Shown here: positions 1 to 9,433 of the stretch, piece by piece | Position numbering within the stretch: the first letter of the stretch is position 1 | Layout: every line of letters begins with the position of its first letter | Assembly (NCBI RefSeq): GCF_002936955.1 | Contig: NZ_MPZM01000029.1 | Span: 1-38,078, forward strand | Direction: 5' to 3' | Source of the DNA: Oceanisphaera arctica | Lineage (GTDB): Bacteria; Pseudomonadota; Gammaproteobacteria; Enterobacterales; Aeromonadaceae | Length of the DNA: 38,078 nt | Translations under genes and position numbers: made by a program | The notes under the pieces: model-generated | What the model was told of the DNA's origin: nothing | Seen by the model: only the letters and a program-made list of their open reading frames with translations | Database searches by the model: none

Positions 1-7
1 CTTTTTT

Positions 8-39
8 AATAAAAACCAACCGACAGGTTGGTTTTTATT
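8..39 (-). terminator. Hairpin terminator downstream of gmhB
   Basis: A perfect 14-base inverted repeat (arms 8-21 and 26-39, loop GACA) follows the gmhB stop by about 15 bases. The arms end in A/T runs, so the hairpin could terminate transcription from either side. It most likely ends the leftward transporter-gmhB transcript. Confidence 0.8.
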
Positions 40-53
40 CGACATGCTAGATA

Positions 54-611
54 TCACGTCAAATCGGCGGCATTCTGTGCAAATTCGACCAGTGACGGGT
101 AGACGGCTTCCGCCAGCGCTTCCCCTTCAGCAGTAATATCCTTGCCGGTACGCACCAGGATCTTGTGTCCGACGCCCGCCGCCTCGGCGGCCTTCATGTC
201 CGATACCTTGTCACCAACCATATAAGAGTCGGCCAGGTTGATATTCAGCTCCTGAGCGGCCTCCAGAAACATGCCCGGCGCCGGCTTGCGACAGTCGCAT
301 ACCTGAGTTTCGGGGCCTGAGCCTTCGGTAGGATGATGCGGGCAGAAATAGATGCCATCCAGATCCACTCCCCGGTCGGCCAGAGACCAGTCCATCCATT
401 CGGTCAGGCGGATAAAGTCATCTTCGCTGAACAGGCCACGGGCGATGCCCGACTGGTTGGTGACCACCACCAGTTGATAGCCTTTCTGCTTCAGTTGTTT
501 CATGGCGCCGATCACGCCATCTATAAAGATAAAGTCGTCACTATGGGACACATAGCCGGTGTCCTGATTGATGACACCATCCCGGTCCAGAAAAATTGCC
601 GCTGTAGTCAC
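54..611 (-). CDS. gmhB: D-glycero-beta-D-manno-heptose 1,7-bisphosphate 7-phosphatase
   Basis: Cytoplasmic HAD-family phosphatase that removes the C7 phosphate of heptose bisphosphate in the ADP-heptose pathway feeding LPS inner core synthesis. The 185-residue protein has the HAD nucleophile motif DRDG (D9, D11), the TNQSG motif near residues 51-55, and the zinc-binding loop typical of GmhB (C90, H92, C105, C107), followed by GDK near residue 134. The length is normal for the family. The start is GTG at 611, with AGGAA placed six bases before it. It lies only 16 bases after the stop of the upstream ATPase gene, so it is probably the last gene of the transporter operon. In E. coli, as I recall, gmhB sits directly beside metN; here the transporter genes lie between them. 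Identification is firm; co-transcription is inferred. Confidence 0.95.
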   Translation of the reverse strand: MTTAAIFLDRDGVINQDTGYVSHSDDFIFIDGVIGAMKQLKQKGYQLVVVTNQSGIARGLFSEDDFIRLTEWMDWSLADRGVDLDGIYFCPHHPTEGSGPETQVCDCRKPAPGMFLEAAQELNINLADSYMVGDKVSDMKAAEAAGVGHKILVRTGKDITAEGEALAEAVYPSLVEFAQNAADLT

Positions 612-627
612 TAGAAGTTCCTATGGT

Positions 628-1704
628 TTAAGACGCAGTTACAGTCGCAATAATATCACAGCCCGGGGGCGGTTGAGGCAGCCGTTGCCCGCGTTCGATC
701 TCCTGCTGAAAATGACAGGCGACGCTGTGCTCTTCACCGATAAGGGCCGGAACATCGGTAATGCAGCGTTCTCCCACATAAGGACAGCGGGTACGAAAGT
801 GACAGCCGGACGGCGGACTGGCCGGAGAGGGTGGCTCGCCATGCAACACCGTCGGCACCTTGCGATGGCGGGGGTTCGGTTCGGGAATGGCGGCGAGCAA
901 GGCGCGAGTGTAGGGATGCAGGGGCCGACGGTATAACTCTTCGGCAGGCGCCAACTCGACGATTCGCCCCAGATACATGACCGCGATATGATCCGAGATA
1001 TGTTTTACCACCGACAGATCATGGGCGATAAACAGCATGGCCAGTTGGTATTCCTGCTGCAACGACAGCAACAGGTTGAGGATCTGGGATTGCACCGAAA
1101 CATCCAGCGCCGACACCGCCTCATCGCAGACCAGCAGCCGTGGTTTGAGCGCCATGGCGCGGGCAATGCCGATGCGTTGCCGCTGACCGCCGGAGAACTC
1201 GTGAGGGTAACGGTCCAGCGCCGAGGCCGACAAGCCGACCCGCTCCAGCAGCTCGGCTGCCCATTGCTTGCGTTCTACGGCCGTGCCCAGCCCGTGAATA
1301 ATGAAAGGCTCCTGCAGTATGGTGCCTATGGTATGACGCCCATTGAGCGACTCTTGGGGATCCTGAAACACCAATTGCATCCGTTGCCGCAGGGGGCGCA
1401 TCCGGGAGCGGGAGTAATCGGTGATATCCCGCCCTTCAAACAGGATGCGTCCACCACTGGGCTCATGCAGCTTGAGCAGGGTACGGGCCAGGGTCGACTT
1501 GCCGCAACCAGACTCCCCCACCAACCCCAGGGTTTTGCCCGCTTCTAGTTCGAAGCTGACCCCATCGACTGCATACAGGGTTTTACCTCGGCGCAACAGG
1601 CCGCCGCCCAGGGTAAAGTGCTGTTGCAACTGCTCTATTTTTAACAGTGGGCTCGAAGTTACGTTCGATCGCGGGCTCATGACTGCTTTCGGTAGTTCAC
1701 TCAT
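628..1704 (-). CDS. Oligopeptide-type ABC transporter ATPase, second subunit (DppF/OppF-like, equals C-terminal half of YejF)
   Basis: One of two ATPases that drive the peptide importer encoded upstream. It has a Walker A (GESGCGKS), a Q-loop ([10 protein letters not shown]), the signature FSGGQRQR, Walker [13 protein letters not shown] and the H-loop in FIAHDL. The C-terminal tail carries the oligopeptide-transporter cysteine region (CHFRTRCPY...C), which often binds a 4Fe-4S cluster in this family. I chose the ATG at 1704: its ATGA overlaps the stop of the preceding ATPase gene, and GGGAG lies eight bases upstream. A GTG at 1731 has no usable ribosome site. Enterobacterial YejF fuses both ATPase domains in one chain; here they are separate genes. 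Substrate is unknown, with short peptides or microcin C-like compounds expected by analogy with Yej. Confidence 0.9.
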   Translation of the reverse strand: MSELPKAVMSPRSNVTSSPLLKIEQLQQHFTLGGGLLRRGKTLYAVDGVSFELEAGKTLGLVGESGCGKSTLARTLLKLHEPSGGRILFEGRDITDYSRSRMRPLRQRMQLVFQDPQESLNGRHTIGTILQEPFIIHGLGTAVERKQWAAELLERVGLSASALDRYPHEFSGGQRQRIGIARAMALKPRLLVCDEAVSALDVSVQSQILNLLLSLQQEYQLAMLFIAHDLSVVKHISDHIAVMYLGRIVELAPAEELYRRPLHPYTRALLAAIPEPNPRHRKVPTVLHGEPPSPASPPSGCHFRTRCPYVGERCITDVPALIGEEHSVACHFQQEIERGQRLPQPPPGCDIIATVTAS

Positions 1705-2681
1705 CGACGTAACTCCCGCCAGTGATGACACCAGACATGATGCGCTTCCTCTACCCGCTCCATGGCCGGTTGCCGCTGGCAGCGTTCGGTCATATAGGGG
1801 CAGCGATTGGCGAAACGACAGCCGGCCTGCTGCTCTTCAAGAGACGGCACCTGGCCCCTGATGGTGGCCAACTCCGTCTTGCCGGGTTGATCAAGGCGAG
1901 GAATGGCCGACAGCAGTCCCTTGGTATAAGGGTGCACCGGCCGCTCGAACAGGGTAAATACATCGGCCTGCTCGGCACTGCGGCCCGCATACATCACCAG
2001 CACCTGATCGCAGACCTGAGCCACCACGCCCAGATCGTGGGTAATAAAGAGCACCGCCATGCCGGTTCTCTTCTGTAGCTCGCGGATCAGGTGCAGAATT
2101 TGCGCCTGTATGGTCACATCCAGCGCCGTGGTAGGCTCGTCACAGATCAGCAAGTCCGGTTCGCAGGCCAGGGCCATGGCGATCATCACTCTTTGTCGCA
2201 TGCCGCCGGAAAGCTGATGCGGATAGGCTTTCAGCCTCGCTTCCGCTTCCGGTATGCCCACCTGGCGCAGCATCTGCGCCGCCGCCTGTTTTTGCTCTCG
2301 CTTGCCAAGCTCGGGTCTGTGCAGTCGATAGACTTCCATCAACTGTCGCCCGACCGTATGCACCGGATTCAGAGCCGTCATGGGCTCCTGAAAGATCATG
2401 GCTATCTTGTTGCCACGTACCCGATAGCGTTGCTCGGCCGTCAGCGTGAGTAAGTCCAGCCCCTGAAACAACGCCCGGCCGCCGACCACCTCGCCGGCTG
2501 GCCTGGGCAGCAGCCCCAGCAGACTCAACGCCGTCACGCTCTTGCCACAACCGGACTCACCGACCAGGCCCAGGGTCTGGCCCGACATCAGCGAAAAACT
2601 GACATCGTCCACCACCCGAAACCGGCCAGCCTCGGTGGTAAAGCTGACGGCCAGGTTCTCTACTTCCAGCAGCCGCTCCAT
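1701..2681 (-). CDS. Oligopeptide-type ABC transporter ATPase, first subunit (DppD/OppD-like, equals N-terminal half of YejF)
   Basis: Cytoplasmic ATPase partner of the next gene. The 326-residue chain has Walker A (GESGCGKS), Q-loop ([11 protein letters not shown]), signature LSGGMRQR, Walker [14 protein letters not shown]-loop FITHDL, and the C-terminal oligopeptide-binding ATPase extension with [12 protein letters not shown] followed by CRFANRCPY...C. The start ATG at 2681 overlaps the stop of the binding-protein gene by one base (TGATG), with GGAG five bases upstream, so translation is probably coupled. Length and motif order fit the DppD/OppD family well. Which peptides it helps import cannot be read from the sequence. 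Confidence 0.92.
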   Translation of the reverse strand: MERLLEVENLAVSFTTEAGRFRVVDDVSFSLMSGQTLGLVGESGCGKSVTALSLLGLLPRPAGEVVGGRALFQGLDLLTLTAEQRYRVRGNKIAMIFQEPMTALNPVHTVGRQLMEVYRLHRPELGKREQKQAAAQMLRQVGIPEAEARLKAYPHQLSGGMRQRVMIAMALACEPDLLICDEPTTALDVTIQAQILHLIRELQKRTGMAVLFITHDLGVVAQVCDQVLVMYAGRSAEQADVFTLFERPVHPYTKGLLSAIPRLDQPGKTELATIRGQVPSLEEQQAGCRFANRCPYMTERCQRQPAMERVEEAHHVWCHHWRELRR

Positions 2682-4483
2682 CAGTGCTCCTTCTGCCGCC
2701 AGGTTTCATCTATCTCCAATACCGGTTCGAAACTGCGCTTGCCCGCGTTAACTTCCGCCTTCAGCGCCTCATCAATCCAGAACATGCCGCCGGTAGTATG
2801 AGGGGCCCCTTCCATCGGCCAGAACAGCGAAGGTGAATGGCGCGTCCCCTTGTTCTCGGGCAGGCGCACATAACGCCAGTAGGCCTCTCGGGTATAGGGC
2901 ACCTGGTAACCGGGAATAAAGATCGTCAACTCGTGCACTCGTTGCTGTATCTGGCGGGAAATACCGGCCTTGGCATCCAGATCCATGGTCACCCGGTATT
3001 GCTCTATCAGGGTATCCAGTTCCGCATCGCTGATGTTGAACAGGTTATTGGTCTGAGGTTGATCCGCGTTCACCGAGTGGAAGAACTCCCAGTACTGGGG
3101 ATAGAGGCCGCTGCCGCCCCAACCCAGCCAGGCGGCTTCGTGTTTTTTCTCCAGCATCACCTTGAAGCCACTGGCACCGTCCACCAGGTTCAGTTGCAGA
3201 TCCAGCCCCGCCTTGCGCGCCTCTTCCCGCAGAATAGCCAGCCGGGCGGTATGCTCGGGCGTTGTATAGGTGACCGCCAGGCTGAGCGTATCGCCGGCCG
3301 CGTTGAGCAGGATTCCGCCCGGCCCCTGACGGTCATAGCCCGCCTCGGCAAACAGCGTCCGTGCCCGTTCGATATCAAACTCCCGGGCCCGGATATCGGG
3401 ATCTATGAAGTCGCCATAGCCGGTGCCGAAGGTGTTCATTCGCTCGTAGTCGCCGCGCAATATGGTGTCCAGCATGCGCTGCATGTTGATGGCATGGGCA
3501 ATACCCCGACGCACCCGCACATCACCGAGCCTGGGGTGAGCGGTATTGAGATGAAAACCCTGAGCGCCGTGCGGAATGTCGTTGTAGAACCAGATGCGAT
3601 TAATCAGCCCCTTGCGATATTCCGGAGTATCCGTCTTGTCGTGCCACCACTCCGGCAGGATCAGGCCAAAGGTGTCGATGTCGCCACGAAGAAAGTGTCG
3701 ATAGGCGATATTCATGTCCCGCACCACATTCAGGCGGATCCTGTCCACGTTAAAACGATGCCGGTAATAAGTGAGCTCGTTGCCCCACCAGTCATCCAGT
3801 CGCTTGAAGGTAATGGAGCGACCCCGCTTGACGTCATCGATCTCGTAAGCGCCGGTGACGGGCGCCTTGGCCCAGTTATAGCGGCGCACCCAGTCCTCGG
3901 TCAGTTCATAGAAATGTCGAGGTTGGGGAGTAAGCCCTACAGTATTGAGTAATTCGCGCCGGCTCTTGGGGCTGCCGGCGGTTACCGAAATGGTGTGCTC
4001 GTCGTATTGGGTGATGTCGACAATTTCCTCGGTATAGTAATTGTTGTACCAGGGGGCTCGGATCACTTCGGAGCGCATCATCTCCAGCGCAAACAGAAAG
4101 TCGTCGGCTGTCACCGGCTCGCCATCGGACCAGCGGGCGGCGGGGTTAAGCTTGAAATACATGGTTTTATTATCGTTACCGAAGGCCCAGTGGGTCGCCA
4201 GCGCCGGTATCGGCTGCTCGGTTTGTGGGTGCAGGGAATAGAGACCGAGCTGATTTTCCAGAATAAAAGAGCGAAATGCCGTGTTGGAGTCCGGCCCCAC
4301 AGTACGGAAGGTCAACGGAAAGCTCTGCAGGCTGCTGTTGAAGACCCCGCCCCGTTTTGCCTCGGGTGAGGCGAATATCGGATCCTCATTATTGGTCAGC
4401 CATTCCAGCTCGTTCGGTAGCTCGGCGGCGTGCAGCGTGAGGGCCAGCATCCAGGTACTCAGTATCGTTATCCATTTTTTCAT
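2681..4483 (-). CDS. Periplasmic extracellular solute-binding protein, YejA-like
   Basis: Family 5 solute-binding protein of about 600 residues that should deliver peptide-like ligands to the permeases encoded just upstream. It begins with a short Sec signal peptide (MKKW, then a hydrophobic run ending in LHAA near residue 20). The mature part carries features typical of the family, such as the WSDGEPVTADDFLFALE segment near residues 118-132 and the DVRVRRGIAHAIN segment. The size and the long C-terminal lobe resemble YejA rather than the smaller DppA/OppA proteins. It lies 12 bases after the yejE-like gene and is joined to the ATPase gene by a one-base overlap. In E. coli the binding protein comes first in the operon; here it is third. 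Ligand is unknown. Confidence 0.9.
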   Translation of the reverse strand: MKKWITILSTWMLALTLHAAELPNELEWLTNNEDPIFASPEAKRGGVFNSSLQSFPLTFRTVGPDSNTAFRSFILENQLGLYSLHPQTEQPIPALATHWAFGNDNKTMYFKLNPAARWSDGEPVTADDFLFALEMMRSEVIRAPWYNNYYTEEIVDITQYDEHTISVTAGSPKSRRELLNTVGLTPQPRHFYELTEDWVRRYNWAKAPVTGAYEIDDVKRGRSITFKRLDDWWGNELTYYRHRFNVDRIRLNVVRDMNIAYRHFLRGDIDTFGLILPEWWHDKTDTPEYRKGLINRIWFYNDIPHGAQGFHLNTAHPRLGDVRVRRGIAHAINMQRMLDTILRGDYERMNTFGTGYGDFIDPDIRAREFDIERARTLFAEAGYDRQGPGGILLNAAGDTLSLAVTYTTPEHTARLAILREEARKAGLDLQLNLVDGASGFKVMLEKKHEAAWLGWGGSGLYPQYWEFFHSVNADQPQTNNLFNISDAELDTLIEQYRVTMDLDAKAGISRQIQQRVHELTIFIPGYQVPYTREAYWRYVRLPENKGTRHSPSLFWPMEGAPHTTGGMFWIDEALKAEVNAGKRSFEPVLEIDETWRQKEH

Positions 4484-4495
4484 CGCATTCCCTGC

Positions 4496-5557
4496 CTATT
4501 CATAACGAGAGAAATGTTTGGGGTCGAAGGCTTCTCGAATCGCCTCACCAATAAAAGACACGGTGATCAACACCAGCGACACCGCCGTCACTACCGATGC
4601 CACTATCCAGGGCGCATCCAGATGATTAACCCCCTGGCGCAGCAGCTCGCCCCAGCTGGGGGTCGGTGGTGGCAGGCCGAAACCGAGGTAGTCCAGCGCC
4701 GTCAGTAAGGAAATATTGGCCACCACGGTAAAAGGAGCCAGCGTCACTATCATCACCAGGGTATTGGGCAGAATATGGTGCACGATAATGCGCCCCAGTC
4801 CGGCACCCTGCGCCCGGGCCGCCAGCACGTAATCCCTCACCTTCTCCCGATAGGTCAGGGTGCGCATATACCAGGTGATGCCCATCCAGCCGAACAGCAC
4901 GTTGATGCCCACAAACAGCATGAAATTCGGTTGGGTCAACGACACCAGTATCATGATGACGTAGAGAAAGGGCACCTGAGACCAGATCTCGATAAAACGC
5001 TGAAACAGCAGATCGAACTTGCCGCCGACGAAGCCCATCACGCAGCCCAGCAAGACGCCGATGGCATAACTGGCGGTCAGCGCGATAAAGGCAAACCCCA
5101 CGGCGGTACGAAAGCCGTATACCAGCCGGGCCAGAATATCCCGGCCCGAATTGTCGGTACCGAGATAATGCCGGTGCTCCAGACTGGGGGCGTTGGGCGG
5201 ATAACTGCCGCTGCTGTAGTCCTGCTCATAAGGACTCCAGGGCACAAGCGGCAACAGTACCCAGTTATCGGGCTGTTCGGCTCCGGCTTGTTCGGCAAGC
5301 AGGGTTTTCAGCTCCCGGTAATTGGTTTCGTACTGATAGCCGAGACCGAAGGTGTCGCCGGTGATCACGGCGCCATAGGTGGGAAAATAGAGTTGGCCTT
5401 CGTATTTGACCAACAGCGCCCGGTTGCTGGCCCAAAGCTCGGCGGCCAGCGCCAGCAGCACCATCAGCATAAACAGACAAAAAGCGTAGTAGCCGCGGCG
5501 TATGCTGCGAAAGCGACGCAGCTTCTTGTGAGTAAGATCGGAGAACAGTCTAACCAT
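4496..5557 (-). CDS. ABC transporter permease, YejE-like
   Basis: Inner-membrane permease of the DppC/OppC class, 353 residues. An N-terminal cytoplasmic segment and one membrane helix (about residues 25-45) are followed by a roughly 90-residue periplasmic insert typical of YejE, then the motif HYLGTDNSGRDILARLVYG, and a five-helix permease core. The EAA coupling loop is visible as AARAQGAGLGRIIVHHILPN. The ATG at 5557 overlaps the upstream permease stop by eight bases, so the two are probably translated together. The family assignment is strong; the specific substrate is not known. Confidence 0.92.
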   Translation of the reverse strand: MVRLFSDLTHKKLRRFRSIRRGYYAFCLFMLMVLLALAAELWASNRALLVKYEGQLYFPTYGAVITGDTFGLGYQYETNYRELKTLLAEQAGAEQPDNWVLLPLVPWSPYEQDYSSGSYPPNAPSLEHRHYLGTDNSGRDILARLVYGFRTAVGFAFIALTASYAIGVLLGCVMGFVGGKFDLLFQRFIEIWSQVPFLYVIMILVSLTQPNFMLFVGINVLFGWMGITWYMRTLTYREKVRDYVLAARAQGAGLGRIIVHHILPNTLVMIVTLAPFTVVANISLLTALDYLGFGLPPPTPSWGELLRQGVNHLDAPWIVASVVTAVSLVLITVSFIGEAIREAFDPKHFSRYE

Positions 5558-6569
5558 CGAAGCGCACCCTCGGATCCACCATCGCCACGCAGATATCCGA
5601 CAGTATATTGCCCACCAGCATCAGCAGCGAGGTCACCGCCAGTATCCCCATCACCACCGGATAATCCCGCTCAACGATGGCCTCGTAACCGAGCAGCCCC
5701 AGGCCGTCGATATTGAAAATTACCTCGATCAGGAAGGAGCCGGCAAAAAACACCGAGATCACGTTACCGAAGTGGCTGGCGATGGGGATCATGCTGTTGC
5801 GCAAGGCATGGCCGGTCACCGCCTTGTGAAACGGCAGCCCTTTGGCCACGGCGGTACGCACGTAATCCGCCGACAGGTTTTCCATCAGGCTGTTTTTCAT
5901 GGTCATGGTCAAGACCGCAAAATCGCCGATGGCATAGGCAATCAGCGGCAACAGCGCATGGTGAAACAGGTTGAAGACTTTGGGCCAGAAGCCCTCGAGG
6001 TAATAGAAGTCGTCGCCGACGAAGCCCCCCATCGGAAACCAGCCGAGTTGAAAGGAGAACACGGTGAGCAGGAAGATACCGACCACATAGGCCGGCAACG
6101 CATAACCGGCGTAAATCAACATGGAGCTGATACTGTCGAAGCGGCTGTTGTGTTTCAGTGCCTTGAGAATGCCGAGCGGAATGGACACCAGATAACTGAG
6201 CAAGAAGGTACAGATGCCGAAGAAGGCGGAGATAGGGAGTCGCTCCTGAATAAGCTCCCACACCGGCAGGTAGTAACGGGTCGACTCGCCCAGATCCAGC
6301 CGTACCAGCTTGCCCAGCCAATCCCGGTAGGCTTCGAATACAGGTTTGTCGAGACCGTAGAAGGCCTTCAGCTCTTCAATTTGCTCGGACGACAACATCT
6401 GACTGCCGCGAGAGCTCTGGCTGAATTCACTGCTTGCGAGCTGACTTTCCATCAGCATGCGCTCCACCGGTCCACCCGGCACGAAACGGGTGATGGCGAA
6501 CACCACCAGGGTGATGCCCAGGAAAGTGGGTAACAGCAACAATAACCGACGCAGAAAATACTGGCCCAT
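5550..6569 (-). CDS. ABC transporter permease, YejB-like
   Basis: First gene of the leftward transporter operon: 339 residues, DppB/OppB-class inner-membrane permease. It opens with the standard RRLLLLLPTFLGITLVVF helix and the RFVPGGPVE motif, has an extended periplasmic region around residues 40-90, and then the core helices. The EAA loop appears as AVAKGLPFHKAVTGHALRN, and the protein ends in VDPRVRF, as usual for the class. The operon promoter must lie in the 244 bases shared with divergent metN. The best leftward -10 candidate, GATAAT at 6616-6621, has no good -35, so I do not call it separately. Confidence 0.92.
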   Translation of the reverse strand: MGQYFLRRLLLLLPTFLGITLVVFAITRFVPGGPVERMLMESQLASSEFSQSSRGSQMLSSEQIEELKAFYGLDKPVFEAYRDWLGKLVRLDLGESTRYYLPVWELIQERLPISAFFGICTFLLSYLVSIPLGILKALKHNSRFDSISSMLIYAGYALPAYVVGIFLLTVFSFQLGWFPMGGFVGDDFYYLEGFWPKVFNLFHHALLPLIAYAIGDFAVLTMTMKNSLMENLSADYVRTAVAKGLPFHKAVTGHALRNSMIPIASHFGNVISVFFAGSFLIEVIFNIDGLGLLGYEAIVERDYPVVMGILAVTSLLMLVGNILSDICVAMVDPRVRFDG

Positions 6570-6696
6570 GGTTTTCCCTTAAGTTCGTTCCCTGAACACG
6601 GCCCGGCCGAGTCTAATTATCACCCTATCCCATGAACCGACGACTTAGCAAGAAAGATACCGGCCCCGCCCCTCCTGTCCTTGGGGGAAATTTACG

Positions 6697-6725
6697 TTGA
6701 CTTGGACGTCCAGACGGCCTAGCAT
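6697..6725 (+). promoter_or_regulatory. metNIQ promoter (TTGACT-N17-TAGCAT)
   Basis: TTGACT at 6697-6702 and TAGCAT at 6720-6725 are separated by exactly 17 bases and lie about 90 bases before metN. The -35 matches five of six consensus bases and the -10 four of six. The spacer is filled by the MetJ-type boxes listed next. Called from the sequence only. Confidence 0.7.
6704..6719 (+). promoter_or_regulatory. Tandem MetJ operator (two met boxes)
   Basis: GGACGTCC (6704-6711) and AGACGGCC (6712-6719) are two adjacent 8-base boxes matching the MetJ consensus AGACGTCT at 12 of 16 positions. They sit exactly between the -35 and -10 of the metN promoter, so a bound MetJ-SAM repressor would block polymerase. 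This agrees with known MetJ control of metNIQ in enterobacteria. Confidence 0.75.
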
Positions 6726-6813
6726 CCACTGCTATTAGCCATGCTTGCATGACTTGTATCTACACTCATCTGTTAAAGCAGTGAATAACCATACCGGAAA
6801 GGCTCATCCTCCG

Positions 6814-7857
6814 ATGATAAAGCTAACCAATATCAGTAAACGCTACGGTGAAGGTGACGCCGCCGTCCACGCCGTCAGAAACATCGACCTGGAAGTTGCC
6901 GCCGGCCAGATCATGGGCGTCATCGGTGAATCCGGTGCCGGCAAGAGCACCCTGATCCGCTGCGTCAACATGCTGGAACGCCCAACCGAAGGTGGCGTCT
7001 TCGTCGACGGCCAGGACCTGACCCGGCTCAACAACGGCGAACTGCCCCGCGCCCGTCGTAACATCGGCATGATTTTTCAGCATTTCAACCTGCTGTCCTC
7101 CCGTACCGTATTCGCCAACGTGGCCCTGCCGCTGGAGCTGGCGGGCATGGACAAGGCCGCCATCAAGCAGCGCGTGAATGAGCTGCTGGAGCTGGTGGGG
7201 CTGTCACACAGAGCCAACGCTTATCCGAAAGAGTTGTCTGGCGGCCAGAAGCAAAGGGTCGCCATAGCGCGTGCCCTGGCGCCAAAGCCCAAGGTACTGC
7301 TGTGTGACGAAGCCACCTCGGCGCTGGATCCGCAAACCACCCAGTCCATTCTCGGCCTGCTGAAAGACATCAACCGCACCCTGGGTCTGACCATACTGCT
7401 GATCACCCACGAGATGCATGTGGTCAAGAGTATCTGCGACCGGGTCGCCATTATCAATGATGGCGAGCTTGTCGAGCAGGGCGACGTCGCCTGGTTTTTC
7501 GCCAACGCCAAAACCGAACTGGCCCGGCGCTTCATTTCCTCCACCATTAACCTGGACATTCCGGAGGAATATCAGCAACGGCTGTCGGCCGAGCCGCTCA
7601 CCGGCGCCCTGCCACTGGTCCGACTCGGCTTTACCGGCGAAACCGTGGACACCCCGCTGATCTCTATTCTAAGCCGGGATCTCGGCGTCGACGTGACCAT
7701 TCTCAGCGCCGATATCGAATATGCGGGCGGCGTCAAATTCGGCTTCATGCTGGCCGAGCTGGACGGACAACCAGCACAGACTCAGGCCGCACTGGCTTAT
7801 CTTCAGGACCATAAAATTCAGGTGGAGTTACTCGGTTATGTCCGACGCCATGATTAA
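6814..7857 (+). CDS. metN: D-/L-methionine ABC transporter ATP-binding protein
   Basis: ATPase of the MetNIQ high-affinity methionine importer. The protein from ATG 6814 is 347 residues and starts [14 protein letters not shown], as in E. coli MetN. It has Walker A (GESGAGKS), the methionine-family phrase [15 protein letters not shown]-loop [14 protein letters not shown], signature LSGGQKQR, Walker [13 protein letters not shown] and H-loop ITHEM. The C-terminal 100 residues form the regulatory NIL domain that senses methionine (ending [16 protein letters not shown]). An in-frame ATG at 6745 would add 23 unusual residues and lies close to the expected transcription start, so I reject it. Followed by metI with a 20-base overlap. 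Confidence 0.96.
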   Translation: MIKLTNISKRYGEGDAAVHAVRNIDLEVAAGQIMGVIGESGAGKSTLIRCVNMLERPTEGGVFVDGQDLTRLNNGELPRARRNIGMIFQHFNLLSSRTVFANVALPLELAGMDKAAIKQRVNELLELVGLSHRANAYPKELSGGQKQRVAIARALAPKPKVLLCDEATSALDPQTTQSILGLLKDINRTLGLTILLITHEMHVVKSICDRVAIINDGELVEQGDVAWFFANAKTELARRFISSTINLDIPEEYQQRLSAEPLTGALPLVRLGFTGETVDTPLISILSRDLGVDVTILSADIEYAGGVKFGFMLAELDGQPAQTQAALAYLQDHKIQVELLGYVRRHD

Positions 7858-8491
7858 TCTGCTGTTATCCGCCCTGTGGGAAACCCTGATCATGACCTTT
7901 GGCTCGGGCATCATCGCCTGTGCCTTGGGTATTCCGCTGGGGATAGCGCTGCACGTCAGCAAGCCCGGTCAAATCTGGGAAAACAGCTCCTTCAACAAGA
8001 TACTGGGTACCGTCGTCAACATCGGCCGCTCCATTCCCTTTATCATACTGCTGGTGGCCATTATTCCCTTTACCCGTATGGTGGTCGGCACCAGTATCGG
8101 CACCGTCGCCGCCGTGGTCCCCCTGACCGTGGCCGCCATTCCCTTCGTGGCGCGGCTGATGGAAGGCGCCCTGATGGAAATCCCGGCAGGCCTGGTGGAA
8201 GCGGCTCAGGCCATGGGTGCCCGCCGTCTGCAAATAGTAACGAAAGTATTGCTGCCCGAGGCCCTGCCCGGCATGCTCAATGGCATTATCATCACCCTGG
8301 TGACGCTGGTGAACTATTCCGCCATGGCCGGTGCCATCGGTGGAGGCGGCCTGGGTGATGTGGGAATTCGTTACGGTTATCAGCGCTTCGATCCTCAGAT
8401 CATGCTGATTACCGTGGTGATGCTGGTGGTACTGGTACAAATCATTCAAAGCGCCGGCGAACGTCTGGTCGCTCGTGTAGATCATCGTTGA
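7838..8491 (+). CDS. metI: Methionine ABC transporter permease
   Basis: Inner-membrane permease subunit of MetNIQ with 217 residues, the same length as E. coli MetI. It has about five membrane helices and the segments [24 protein letters not shown] and the EAA coupling loop [25 protein letters not shown]. The ATG at 7838 lies inside the end of metN, with GGTGGAG ten bases before it, implying translational coupling. A second ATG at 7850 is possible but gives a shorter N-terminus than usual. Confidence 0.95.
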   Translation: MSDAMINLLLSALWETLIMTFGSGIIACALGIPLGIALHVSKPGQIWENSSFNKILGTVVNIGRSIPFIILLVAIIPFTRMVVGTSIGTVAAVVPLTVAAIPFVARLMEGALMEIPAGLVEAAQAMGARRLQIVTKVLLPEALPGMLNGIIITLVTLVNYSAMAGAIGGGGLGDVGIRYGYQRFDPQIMLITVVMLVVLVQIIQSAGERLVARVDHR

Positions 8492-8509
8492 TTAAAAAGG
8501 AGTTACCCG

Positions 8510-9337
8510 ATGAAGTTAGGTTTTAAATCTTTTGCGACCCTGAGTGTACTGGCCTCTGCTCTGGCCCTGGCCGGCTGTGGTGAACAAGCCAAAGACACCG
8601 CCGAAGAAGCCGCCGCCAAGCCCCTGCGTCTGGGTGTGATTGCCGGTGCCGAAGAGCAAGTGGCAGAAGTCGCCGTCAAGGTGGCCAAAGAGCAATACAA
8701 CCTGGATGTAGAGCTGGTGTCATTCAGCGACTACGTGACGCCCAACGTGGCTCTGAACGATGGCAGCCTGGACATCAACGCCTTCCAGCACCAGCCTTAT
8801 CTCGACAAGCAGATTGAAGATCGCGGCTATGATCTGGTGGCCGTGGGCAGTACCTTCGTCTACCCCATCGCCGCCTACTCCAAGGTCATCAAGTCACTGG
8901 ACGAGCTGGCCGATGGTGCCAAGGTTGCGGTACCGAACGATCCGACCAACCTGGGCCGTACCCTGCTACTGCTGGAGCAACAGGGCCTGATCGAAGTCGA
9001 TGATGCAGTGGGTCTGGAAGCCACTACCCTGAACATCACCGCCAACCCGAAAGAGCTGAAAATCATCGAGCTGGAAGCGCCTCAGCTGCCCCGCTCGCTG
9101 GACGATGTGGCCTTTTCAGTGATCAACACCACCTACGCCTCTCAAATCGATCTGCTGCCCGGTCGGGACAGCCTGTTCGTGGAAGACAAGGAATCTCCTT
9201 ACGTGAACCTGATTGTCGCCCGCAAAGACAACCAGGACGACGAACGAGTGCAGACCTTCGTCAAGGCCTATCAGAGCGAAGAGGTCTATCAGGCCGCGCT
9301 TGAGCTGTTCAAGGGCGGCGTCGTCAAAGGCTGGTAA
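8510..9337 (+). CDS. metQ: Methionine-binding lipoprotein
   Basis: Substrate-binding component of MetNIQ, 275 residues, tethered to the periplasmic membrane surface. It has a lipoprotein signal peptide ending in the lipobox LAGC (cysteine near residue 23), then the NlpA/MetQ fold starting LRLGVIAGAEEQVAEVA. Typical MetQ segments include DINAFQHQPYLD and FVYPIAAYSKVIKSLDEL. AAGGAG lies eight bases before the ATG. It is the last gene of the operon and is followed by a strong terminator. Confidence 0.95.
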   Translation: MKLGFKSFATLSVLASALALAGCGEQAKDTAEEAAAKPLRLGVIAGAEEQVAEVAVKVAKEQYNLDVELVSFSDYVTPNVALNDGSLDINAFQHQPYLDKQIEDRGYDLVAVGSTFVYPIAAYSKVIKSLDELADGAKVAVPNDPTNLGRTLLLLEQQGLIEVDDAVGLEATTLNITANPKELKIIELEAPQLPRSLDDVAFSVINTTYASQIDLLPGRDSLFVEDKESPYVNLIVARKDNQDDERVQTFVKAYQSEEVYQAALELFKGGVVKGW

Positions 9338-9359
9338 ACCCGGATCACAAACAGTTTAA

Positions 9360-9385
9360 GGTCACGGCTTGCCGTGGCCTTTTTT
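9360..9385 (+). terminator. Rho-independent terminator of metNIQ
   Basis: GGTCACGGC (9360-9368), loop TT, GCCGTGGCC (9371-9379): a nine-pair stem with one G-U pair, directly followed by a six-base T run. It lies 22 bases after the metQ stop. Confidence 0.9.
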
Positions 9386-9393
9386 CGTTGTGC

Positions 9394-9402
9394 TGTCATA
9401 AT
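9394..9402 (+). promoter_or_regulatory. Possible extended -10 promoter for rfaH
   Basis: TGT-CATAAT at 9394-9402, about 32 bases before the rfaH start, fits an extended -10 element. There is no clear -35, since the metQ terminator occupies that position. Weak call. Confidence 0.35.
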
Positions 9403-9433
9403 AACGAATCAAACCGAGCTTTAGGGATATTGT

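Noticed and set aside
6745-6813. N-terminal extension of metN from ATG 6745
   Set aside because: It begins about 20 bases after the predicted -10, lacks a ribosome site, and the 23 extra residues do not belong to the MetN family.
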